DNA of 26,970 nucleotides from Zygnema circumcarinatum (Eukaryota > Streptophyta > Zygnematophyceae > Zygnematales > Zygnemataceae). Shown here piece after piece: positions 10,501 to 20,009 of the stretch (position 1 is the first letter of the stretch; each line of letters opens with the position of its first letter). The notes beneath the pieces were generated by a model. The model was not told the origin of the DNA and did no database searches. It saw only the letters and a program-made list of their open reading frames with translations. The position numbers and the translations under genes were made by a program. The stretch is from assembly GCA_037447605.1 (NCBI GenBank), contig CM074808.1:3739466-3766435 (forward strand), in the 5' to 3' direction.

Positions 10501-11580
10501 CTTCCCTTACCCTCAATCTGAACTTTCCATTTATATTTTCTTCCCTTTTCTTTTCTGTATTGCAGGGCATCTCTGGGAAACGGCAAACTTGAAACTGCGG
10601 TTAAACGACTGGATGGAGAAAGCAGGCAAGGGGTAGAGCAGCTCCGTGCAGAAATCGAAACTTTGGGAAAAATCAAGCATAGAAATTTGGTCGTACTTTA
10701 CGGCAGCTATATCAGCAAGCAGGAGTGCCTTTTGATCTACGAATTTCTTCCTTACGGCGATCTCGCGAGCTACATGGAAAGTGGCGAAAATGACTTCAAT
10801 TTATGGAGGGTCCGCCGTTCGGTTCTAATAGGAGCTGCCCGCGGCTTGAAATACCTCCACCATGATGCGCCACGTGTCATTATTCATCGAGATATCAAAC
10901 CTGCCAACATTCTGTTCGACAAAAGCTTTTCTCCTCGCGTTGCAGATTTCGGACTTGCCAAAGATTTCGGCATCGATACTGACGACACTCACCTCACTAC
11001 AGGTGTGGCAGGAACAGTGGGATACTTAGCTCCGGAATATGCACAACAGGGGCGGCTCAGTACTAAGAGTGATGTGTATTCCTTTGGAGTTGTGATGCTG
11101 CAGCTTCTCACTGGGAAGAACCTTGGAGAAATTTCTCTAGCAGATATAGGGTTAGCAGGATGGGTACTGGAAACGTGGAGGTCTAAGGGGCTGCCGGCTG
11201 TCCTTGATCCTGAGATGGTGTTCGGAGAGGAGGAGGAAATGGAGGTAAACGATGCCCTAAGAATAGGGCTTGCATGCACTTCAAGGGTGCCTGGGAATAG
11301 GCCCACAATGGATCAAGTTCTGAGCCTGTTAGAGAATGTGAGCTCAGTTGCGTATGACGATGAGAACATTATGAACTCAGGGGAGTTGGAGAAAGCCAAC
11401 TTTGACGAACTTTTTGGAGCAAAGCGAGAGAGATTTGCCTCGGGCTTGTCTCTTCCAACGACAGAGGATTCGATATTTGAGCTGCATGAGGGGCGCAGCT
11501 CGCAGGGGAGCATGGCGTTCAGCACGCCGGCGCTTTCTATAGAGGAGACCATGAATGCAAGCGCGACCTTCTCGAGGTGA
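7506..11580 (+). CDS. LRR receptor-like protein kinase, about 24 LRRs, two exons
   Basis: Exons 7506-10009 and 10566-11580 join in phase 2 (TACAG|GTATTC ... TTGCAG|GGCATC) to give 1172 residues. The ATG at 7506 is chosen because a signal peptide follows (ALMFPYLLFCILLF); an in-frame ATG at 7428 would put a basic stretch before it. After an LRR cap (GALLAFKSSI, CKWEGIEC) come about 24 LRRs of the plant type LxGxIPxxL, then an LCGYPLPEC cap, a Pro-rich stalk, a membrane segment (GLIVGIIGGTAAIVFGLLLL) and a kinase with GKGGFGSVYR, AVKRL, HRDIKPANI, DFGLAK and APE, so an RD kinase with its key residues present. No island domain interrupts the LRRs. It probably binds an extracellular ligand at the plasma membrane. 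The kinase recalls LRR-X/XI receptors; the exact subfamily and ligand are not recognised. It is divergent from the SERK-like gene. Confidence 0.93.
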
Positions 11581-12120
11581 TACATAGGGTTTTTACGGTT
11601 TTGGGGAGAGGGGCAGGGGGGTAATTTAAAAGGCTAGTACTAAATGGATTAAAGGATTAAAAGAGTAAGGATTAATGGAGACAGTGACTGCAACTAGCTT
11701 TATACATTATAAATCAGCTGCTATTAGAAGTCTGTACCATCAGACTTATTTCCTAATTATCTAATTGTATAACATAGTCTCATGGCTCATATGAGGTAGA
11801 AAGCTCCCATGTTCTTGGTGTACCACTGGGTCATGGGTGCCTGTGATGGGGTGGAGCATGAGTCTGAGCTTACCTCGTCCCTTGTCCTCGAATGCTTTGT
11901 TTAACACGATGCCAATCTTGCCATGCTTTTGAAGCACACAGTGCGTGAAAGTGGGGATGAACTTGGAAGTCCTGAAGCATTTGTTGCCTAAGAAGCGACC
12001 AGTCATAGTCCATAGTAGAAACCAAAGGTAGAAGAATTCGTAGGCAAGATCGTCCAGGCGTGATGTAGCGAACTGCAAACGAAAAACGAGAGTGCAAGTG
12101 TGTACGTTTCACAGGTCGGA

Positions 12121-12240
12121 CATTGGATCGGCAACCGTTGGCCAACCACTGGATGGCAATGGTTGGTCGTCCAATGGTTGGCAACCATTGGACGCAACCA
12201 ATGATGAATCCAGTGATTGGAAGATATCGCAAATGGTTGG
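12121..12240. repeat. CCAACCATTGG-type motif cluster with a 13-bp-arm palindrome
   Basis: At least six variants of CAATGGTTGG/CCAACCATTG in both orientations. At 12168-12194 two perfect 13-bp arms (CGTCCAATGGTTG and its reverse complement) flank a single G, which could form a cruciform or hairpin. Confidence 0.8.
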
Positions 12241-12368
12241 AACGGCGCGGCTGCTTCTAGGGCTGCGTTGTTGTGCCTAGGCGTAGTTTTCCGCTCCTAG
12301 CTTTGTTTTATTGTGTTTCGGTCCTTTGTGACCAGTCCTTCGTGGTTCCACATTTTGCCTTTATCCAT

Positions 12369-12403
12369 GTACATTTGATGGCCTCGCCATCGCGAGTTCA
12401 ATG
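12369..12403. repeat. Dispersed 35-bp repeat, copy A
   Basis: Matches 22669-22703 at 33 of 35 positions in the same orientation, starting GTACATTTGATGGCCTCGCC. The two copies are 10.3 kb apart in unrelated spacers, so they likely come from a dispersed element. Confidence 0.85.
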
Positions 12404-12594
12404 AAAGTTTGCTCCCTTTGGGTTGGAACCAATACAAATGAAGTGCAAAATTTACAAAATTTTGCAAAATTTTGGGACTTGCACCCATGTTTCGTATACT
12501 GTAGTATGGATGCGACGTAGTTTTAACCAATAAATAGCATATTAACTTGGATTTCACTTTAAAAATTCTAAAAAATAAAATAACAAAACTTAAC

Positions 12595-12685
12595 CAATGG
12601 CTTCGAACCATTGGCAATGGTTGCCGGGGTCGCGAATCAATGGTTGGTATCCATTCCAATGGTTGATCCAACCAATGGTCCACCC
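12595..12685. repeat. CCAACCATTGG-type motif cluster
   Basis: Five to six variants of AACCATTGG/CCAATGGTT within 90 bp, in both orientations. Same family as the clusters at 6690 and 12121. Confidence 0.75.
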
Positions 12686-13814
12686 TGTGGTGCTTTTTGC
12701 CGTGTCTTGCTCCGTCACCACTCTACACGGAACCAGTCTCGCACAACGCTACCTCCAACTTCTACGTTGACATGTAATCACAGAACAGCGCCATTCCCGT
12801 GAAACAGCCCACCGATCGCCTTCCCATGGAAATCTCGTCACCTACATCTCGCACGTGTGTGAAATCCTAAGGCTGAGATCCTGCCACATGGCAGAAGCGA
12901 CCGCCAAATGGGCGGCTGCCAGACGTCGGCCAATCAGCGCCCTCCGCACAATCACGTGGTCGGGCCACCGACATTTGGGCCTGTGGGGCTGTACGAACAT
13001 ACCGTACGAATGTGCATGGACCGTACCGTTTGGGCCTGCCATGCCGCAGAACGCTCGTTCGTACAATTTTTAAGCCCAATTTTGAACGAAATCAGATCGA
13101 GCCACGCTTGCTGCGGAAACCGAACTGGCCTGCCAGAGAATTTACAAATTAGTACTTTGCAAAAGGTTAATGATATATTTTTAGAAGGGTTAAACTACTT
13201 TGCAATGTACGGAGTCGCTACAGCTCTTCTTCTTGGAGAAGTTTGGAATGTCCTGACCGCTTGTCCGTACCGTCCGCCGTACCGTGGAATGGGAGCTTTT
13301 AAATTCCGTAACCGGACGTTTTGCCGTTTCGATTGTCGCCGTTCCGCGGAACGACTGCTTCCTTCCCCCCTCCGTATATTCTGTCCTTCACACCCCTTCG
13401 TCGCACAGCGCATATCCTTTTGCTTTTTAGAGTGTGAATTATCTACTGAGAGAAAGCATAATTCGCTCAACGGTGATTAAACAAGTGAATAACTAATAAA
13501 TAATTAGTATATATCTTTTAACATTTGAAGCAAAAGTCCAGAAAGCGCTTTGGCCTTAGTTTCTGTGCAGGCAGAAGCCGCCTCTGTGCTGTGAATGCGA
13601 TCAGATCAAACCCATGACTCACACCCCCACTTTGCTTTTTTAAGTTTTTTTTCTGATTGATGAAGCTTATCTTCGTTTAGGAGAATCTTCGAAGGTCTGA
13701 CTATTCGCTCGTCCACACTGCCACTCTCTCTCTCTGTCTCTCTCTCCCTCCTTTTGCCTCCCTCTATCCTTAGATTAGACCAATTTAAGGGTTGTGGTTC
13801 TGGGTCTCCTCGCG

Positions 13815-16800
13815 ATGCCAATTTCTCGCAGCGTTCCGACCACAGCTGCTCTTCCTTCTTTAGAGGTGAGAACTTCCCTTGTTAGATTCTTAACCCTCTC
13901 TAAAATAATAAGCGCCCCCCTTTTAGTACTATCTCTGAATCCCCTACCACTGAGGTGCAGTCTCAGCTTTTAGCTCTCTCCCTCCCACCACCCCTCTCTC
14001 TCGCTTTGTCAATTGTTCGTATTTAAACCATTGCTTCACATCCTTATATTGATGCAGGTGCATGGAGGAATCAGAACTCGATTATGTGCCAGAGAATTGC
14101 CGAAACGACCTGTCGTAGTGAGGCCTATGAATGCTGTTAATTTTAAAATTACAAATTCTCCTGAATTGGGCACTTCCGGTTTCCGGAGAAGTCAGCCGCG
14201 GAGGACCTGCAACGCTCAAAACCTCTCTCATGTTGCTGCCCAGAACCCATCAAAATTATTGCCATCTGGAGGGCTGCGATCTGCTGAAAAGTGGAGATAT
14301 GTTACCGTTCGGGGTAAAAGTGAGGCGGTCTCCTCTGCTAGATTTCGCCATAGATGCCGTTCAAATTCTGAGGGGTCGGAGGCAAGGAGTGAGGGAGAGG
14401 GAGAGGAAGTAAAGGAGAAGAAGGGAACTATATTTGGAGCAATGGCCTTAATAATAGGGACGTGTGTAGGCGCCGGAATTTTGGCTCTGCCAGCGGAGAC
14501 TGCTCCTGCGGTAGGTTCTCATTTCTATCTATTAATCTATTTTTTTGACAGAGCCATGCAAGTGCCAGTTCCTGTCATGTCCTGTCGTGACTGCATCCGG
14601 CTTTTTGGTGTGCCCCTCTAAAAGGGAGAGAGGTAGGGAGGGAGAAGGGGAGGGAGAAGGGGAGGGAGAAGGGGAGGGAGGAGGGGGTGAGGGAGGGAGG
14701 GAGAGTACTTGTAGTCCGTTTAGCATCATACAATTTGTGGTGCATGAGCGTTGTTTTGCCGATTTCCTGCGACACTTGGCAGCCATCGACGGCAGTTATG
14801 TTAGCCATGTGAAGGTGATGTGATGTGGTGTTGACTATGTTGATCTCCCATGTGGATGTCACTGACGACAGCCTCATATGCTGATGCGATCCTTTTTGCC
14901 GTCACTGAAAGAGACGCTCTCTCTTTGTTCGCTAGACTCTTCCTCACATGCACCTACCTGTTTCACTCTCTCCCTCCTCCCCCACCCCCTCCCTGCCTTC
15001 CTCCCTCCGCCTCTCTCGTTGTCTCCTTCCTTCTACCTTCCTCTATCACCCCTCTCCCTCACCCCCCTCCCCCTCTTCCTCTTTTTCTCCTCCCTTCTTC
15101 CTTGCTCTACCACCCCTCTCCCTCACCCCCCTCTCCCTCTCCCTCCCCCCTCCGCTTCCTCCCTCCGCCTCCCTCTTTCTCCTCCCTTTTGTTCTCCCTC
15201 TCTCTGCCTCCCCTCTCCCTCCTCAACCCCTTCGTCCTACGCCTTCATCTCTCGCCTCTCTCTCACACGCTCTCTCCCCCTCCCAGGGATTCGTCCCCTC
15301 CGCCTCGGCCTTAGGCGCTTGCTGGGCCTTCCTCACTCTGGAAGCCTTCCTTCTCGTGGAAGTAAACGTCGCCCTTCTCCGTCGAAGGGAGAAGAATGGA
15401 AACCTCCCTCACGCGCACTCTGAAGTGATCTCCCTCTCTACCATGGCGGAGGAGACTCTGGGATCAGTGGGAGGGGCTCTCGCTACGGTGGCCTACCTCT
15501 TCGTCTCCTTCACTCTCTTGGTGGCCTACATTTCCAAGACAGCGGAAGTCCTCTCTCTCGTGACCTCAGCCCCAGTATGGGCCATGGCTCTCCTCTTCAC
15601 CTTTGGGTTTGGCGGATTGCTCTTCCGAGGGAGCATGGAGACCACCGACAAGATCAGTCAAGTGCTGACGTCAGCGCTTTTGAGTGAGTTCCGTGCTTCA
15701 ATGAAGGGAAATCATGATGCTTTCTAATTTCATTTTGGGTGTTTATTATTTTTTGGTTTAGTGTGTCGGTTTTTGAAAGGGAGATGTCGTTTTTGTGTTG
15801 GCAAAAGATGGTAACCTTTTTTTCGGGGGGCAGCGTTGTTTGCAATAATCGTGGTCGGGGGATGCACGATTGCTGATTGGAGTGAGCTGTCGCGCTCTGA
15901 TTGGTCGAACACTCCCCATGTCCTCCCCATTGTCTTCCTCTCCCTTGTGTATCACGACCTCGTGCCGGGTAAGTTGACAAGTTGTTGCCCAAATGATGTG
16001 ACAGAGAGGGAGGGGGAGAGGGGGAGAGGGGGAGGGGAGGGGGGGAGGGGGGGAGGGGGGGAGGGGAGAAAGGGGAGAAGGAGGAGGGGGGAAGGGGGAG
16101 AGGGAGAGGGAGGGGGAGAGGGATTCGTGAATGCGTATCAGCTTCATTCGGCGTAAGTATGACTAAGCTGTGCTTTGAGATGGACATGACAGTGGTCTGC
16201 GCTTACTTGGGAGGAGACATCGACCGCATTCGGAAATCGATCATTTTGGGGAGCCTCGTCCCTCTCAGTATGTTCTTGTTATGGGATGCCGTGGCTCTCT
16301 CCCTCAGCCACGTGTCAGGCTACGAAGATCCTCTCCAAATTCTGATGAGGTGAAGCATGCATTGCCGATCCACCACGTCAGTCTATGAGGCATTGACTTT
16401 CAACGTTCGTGCATGCATGCGTAATGTCTGGAAGATGGTTTGGAGTAGAGAGGCTGAAAGAGAGTGTGTGCGAGAGAGAGGGAGAGAGAGAGATTTGTGC
16501 TATACGGCGACGAGATTGTGCTGTTGTATTCGTTGATAGGTTTTCAGGGGTTCTAGAGGTTCCAGGTTCTCTAGGGCATTTTTAGTTATCTTGTTTTTTT
16601 TTTATCGCTTTTAACAAACATTAAGTCTCCATATGTGTTTTTTTTTCAGCTCTGGAGGGTCTGTAGAGGCTGCAACAATTCAGTCGTTTGCACTTTTAGC
16701 TACTGTGACTTCCTTCCTTGGAACAGCAGTTGGACTGTCTGAGTATGTAACTGAGCAGCTCGGAAACTTTGCGAGTTCAGTAGCCACAGAGTTAAACGGG

Positions 16801-18507
16801 AAGCCTCAAGCAGGTGCACGTCCAAGGGTCGAATCAAGTGAAGGAGAGGAGAGAGGAGTGAGTGAGAGCGGGAAGCTGTGGGGAGAAGGAGATGGGAAGT
16901 TTGAGAGGCCTGTCCTTATTTCGCAGATGCCGAAGATAACGGAGCGTTCGCGACATCACAACTCTCCTATTGGTTTGGAGGAATTAATACATAGAAGGAG
17001 GCAGGCGACCGCGAAGACTGTCGCGATTAGAGCGGGAGAGAGAGGAAGCGGGAGCCAGACCTTGGCAGAATGTGTAGCGGAGGGATTTGCATTGGAAATG
17101 AAGAAGTGGAAGGAGGGAGGGGTAGCAAAGGTAGTGAAGAGTATGCAGCTTTGGTACGCAGAAGCAGTGGATAAGATTTCAGCTGTGGCTGTTGAGAGCT
17201 TGGTGGGGAGAGAGGGAGAGTGCAGAGAGGCGAGTGTGCAGAAAGATCGCTTCAAAACGGTGTCCTTTCTTGTTGTTCTGACTCCTCCGGTCATCATCGC
17301 ATTGACAACGCCCGATGCCTTTTTTGCAGCCTGCGATGCAGCGGTATGACGATTTTTTTTGGGCTTTAAAAGTTTAAATTTGAGCATTACCGGAGTTTAG
17401 AAGATGCAAGCAAGAACCTTAGACCTCTCTGCCTCTCTCTCCGACTGCCTCTCTCTCTCTCTTGCTCTCTCTCCCTCGCCCTCTTTCTCTCTCCCTTACG
17501 AGTATGCAACTTCCACCCTGTCCTTTCTCTTTCCATTCCGCTTGTTTCTTGGTTATGTTTGGTCTTTTTAGTGAGTGAGAGGGAGAGAATAGACTCAATG
17601 TATTGATTAAGAATTTTTAGAACGGAGGAGGACAAGGAGGAGAAAAGAGTAACGAGGGTTTTATTTTCTGTTTCTTTGACCTTCAGGGCGCCTATGGAAT
17701 GACTACATTATACGGAGTTTTTCCCCCTGCCATGGCCTGGGGCTTACATCAATTGCAAGTGAAGAGCTCTCAAGAGGCAACAGATTCCTCTTACAAGGAA
17801 AGCATCCTTCGTGTGCCAGGTGGCAATGTGGCATTGGCTTCCATGGGATTCTGCGCAAGCGCCATCATCTTTAGCCAGGTAGGGAGAGAAGGCCTTGGTG
17901 CCTACCATTCCCTTTCCGCCTGCTTTTTCTTCTCTGATTCACAACCTTTCTTTTGCTAAGAAGAAGGTCAGGATAACTGGAAGCTAGCAGCCTTGGCGTT
18001 GACTGTTTTCAGAGTTTCCAAGGAATTCCCAGCTTACTGAAGATCAGTCCCAACCTCTTCCTCTTGAATACGTCTGCTATTGACTGATATTGTCATTTTA
18101 ACCATTTAGAGTTCCAACAGCTTCTAACTTACTGACAATGTGCATTCTCCTGTCAATACTCACCCTCTTTCTGTCGAATACGTCTCCTATTGACTGCTAT
18201 TGCCGTTGCAAATTCTCCTCCTGCTGCATTTAGAGTTCCAACAACTTTGCAACTTACTGAAGATGTGCATTGTTCAGTCAATACTCACCCTCTTTCTGTC
18301 GAATACGTCTCCTATTGACTGCTATTGCCGTTGCGAATCCTCCTCCTGCTGCATGTGCAGGTCGCGCTGAGCGCTGCAGAGATGGGGCCCCGCGAGGGGG
18401 AGCTCGTGGTTCTGGCGGAGGCGGTCGAGGGGGGGGGGCTGGAGGTCGCCCAATCGCTCGTCAGCTTGGCGCGTGCGACGGACGCAGATCCGCCGTTCAT
18501 TCTCTGA
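13815..18507 (+). CDS. Plastid-type tryptophan/tyrosine permease family transporter, 8 exons
   Basis: Exons 13815-13865, 14058-14510, 15287-15683, 15834-15968, 16193-16349, 16650-17343, 17687-17878 and 18361-18507 join in phase with GT/AG ends and give 741 residues. The first ~130 residues are basic and Ser/Arg-rich, like a plastid transit peptide. Then comes GTIFGAMALIIGTCVGAGIL, ALPAETAPA|GFVPSAS and about ten further membrane segments typical of the aromatic amino-acid permease family (Trp_Tyr_perm, H+ symport). In plants these proteins are predicted to move aromatic amino acids across the plastid envelope. Exon 6 adds about 160 hydrophilic residues (16770-17247) between the segments ending VGLSEYV and starting RFKTVSFL, where relatives known to me have a short loop. 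Exon 8 adds a polar tail. A CT microsatellite lies in the 5' flank. Substrate and plastid location are inferred. Confidence 0.88.
14626..14704 (+). repeat. GGGAGAAGGG-type purine tract in permease intron 2
   Basis: A GGGAGGGAGAAGGG tandem in the 5' part of the 776-nt intron 14511-15286, on the sense strand. Confidence 0.8.
14964..15284 (+). repeat. C/T-rich tract running into the 3' splice site of permease intron 2
   Basis: About 320 bp of CCTCCCTC-type sequence on the sense strand, ending at CTCCCAG|GGATTC (15286). It acts as a very long pyrimidine tract before exon 3. Leu/Ser/Pro-rich open frames across it are artefacts that run into the real exon. Confidence 0.9.
16005..16123 (+). repeat. 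GGGGGAGGGG purine tract in permease intron 4
   Basis: A G-run-rich purine tract on the sense strand of the 224-nt intron 15969-16192, starting about 35 nt after the donor GTAAGT. Multiple runs of three to six G could form a quadruplex in the pre-mRNA. Confidence 0.85.
17424..17499 (+). repeat. CT microsatellite in permease intron 6
   Basis: CTCTCTCTGCCTCTC-type repeats in intron 17344-17686, sense strand. Confidence 0.8.
18015..18360 (+). repeat. Triplicated segment in the last permease intron, including the 3' splice region
   Basis: Three tandem copies of a 110-125 bp unit. The marker GAATACGTCT starts at 18066, 18176 and 18301 (periods 110 and 125). The last two copies are nearly identical from GTCAATACTCACCC to TGCTGCAT. 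Only the last ends in the acceptor GCATGTGCAG; copy 2 has GCATTTAGAG and copy 1 CCATTTAGAG at the matching place. Confidence 0.85.
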
Positions 18508-20009
18508 TGATGTCGAGATCAGTGCGCGGCTACATCACATTATGTGGCGCCTGCTGTACATAACAATTCGTTCTTTGTATATACGGCTATTCTGGCTACA
18601 GGTGGTTTGGCCAGAACTGGCATTTGGTTAGCTTGAATTTTTTATTAGCTTAGTCATTTATGTGGAGAATTGAGAGCGGGATTTCTATTTGGGGTTTAGG
18701 GTTAATGGTGGCCAGACATTAGGGCATTTCGGACAAGACAAGAGAAGATTAGTAATGGCCGGCAGGCCCTCTTTTATTCAAGGGGGAGTGAAGTTGCAAG
18801 AGGTGATCCTCCTGAAAAGAGGAAGGTGTACATACAGCAATGTAGCTAGAGATAGCTAGGATTAGGGTTTAAGGGTTTAGGGTTCATTATCTCAGCTCAA
18901 TGACAGTGTCATGTGTGTGCGCACATTATGTACATTTGTGAATAGTGAGATTCTATAGGAAGAATGTCGATTTTAATTTAGCATGTTTTGGTGTCCAGTT
19001 TGTGGAGATGCCGATTGTCAAATTCTGTACATATTCGCAAGGCTACGAGTGAACGTTTCAGTTGAAATATATTTCACTCCCAGTTCCATCTCGCACTTCT
19101 TTGATGAATGTAGACCACTCGTGCTTTCAATGGCTACCCATATTTTGCTACTTCGTTAATTCAGAGCTGAATGTTTGAAGATCCAGGTGGTCTCGCGCAG
19201 AAAGTCAAACACTTGTGGTGAAGTCAGTAATTCGCATCACAAAGCCACCTGCGTTGGGGATAGGGTACTCGCATCATAGTGAAACGCGTTCTCAAAGACC
19301 AAAGTCAGGAACTCCCTCATGATCAGAACGAACGACTCAACTATGATAAGTCTGACAAGCTCCAGCCGATTGAGACTGAAACTAAACCTGTGTCTACAAG
19401 TACGCACACATACCTCTTGAAATATGGCACTTCGATCAGCTCCTATTACTTGCCCAACCTTAATTTCGTTATGCCTCCAAACCTACAACTGCAGGAACAG
19501 ATAGCCGTCCACAGCCACACTTCTGCAACGAAACTGAAACCGAAATCGAAACAAAAGTTGTGTACACAAACAAACATACAGACTTCTCTTTTTGAAACAC
19601 GAAACGAGCAGTGAAATGAAAGAACGCATTTCAATTCAGAGATAGGTTTTCAACAGTAGCCAGGAAAATCCCCAAGGAAAAGAACCAGACAACCAAAGTC
19701 CCTGTTTGTACAATTAGTCCTTGAGATTACAGTCATCACAGCTTCTTGCAAGGGCGCAGCTCACAGAGTACCTAACCATTGACCCGGATACAAAATCGTT
19801 CACGGACAGACAATTGGAAAGAGTCGAGGAAATCCTCCGACAACAGTCTAGGTGAAAACTGAAATTGTTTAGTGAGAAAGGGCAGGCTGATCTGGCGATA
19901 CTGATTGATCCCACTGCACCTTGAAACCAGCTTTGATCTTTAGACGAACAAAAAGTTCCATTAAAGGACATGAACGAAATCAACAAACGACATATTCTGA
20001 GGAGATGCT
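18508..20009. other. Intergenic region between two convergent genes
   Basis: Holds the 3' flanks of the permease (plus) and RAN (minus) genes, which point at each other. Telomere-like TTTAGGG motifs occur at 18691-18704 and 18861-18884. A plus-strand open frame of 111 codons at 19279-19614 has no recognisable domain and a composition like the surrounding spacer, so I do not call it a gene. Confidence 0.65.
18861..18884 (+). repeat. Plant telomere-like / telo-box motifs
   Basis: ATTAGGGTTTAAGGGTTTAGG followed by GTT contains three degenerate TTTAGGG units. A shorter GGGTTTAGGGTTAA lies at 18692. AAACCCTAA-type telo boxes are known regulatory motifs in plants; function here is not shown. Confidence 0.6.

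Larger units (their letters stand above)
11581..13814. other. Intergenic region, 2.2 kb, rich in short repeats
   Basis: No gene is supported here. The 3' flank of the receptor kinase is AT-rich with GGATTAA repeats (about 11646-11680). Then follow two clusters of CCAACCATTGG-type motifs (12121-12240, 12595-12685), a 35-bp sequence repeated at 22669 (12369-12403), and GTACGG/CCGTACC motifs (12990-13290). A CT microsatellite (13721-13755) lies about 60 bp before the permease start and is probably promoter or 5' leader. Short open frames on both strands look unrelated to known proteins. Confidence 0.7.

Noticed and set aside
11761-12232. Minus-strand open frames that might be a retroelement remnant (FEDKGRGK)
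   Set aside because: No reverse transcriptase, integrase or LTR is visible; the resemblance is a few residues only.
19279-19614. 111-codon plus-strand open frame between convergent genes
   Set aside because: No domain, signal or coding bias recognised, and the composition matches the spacer.
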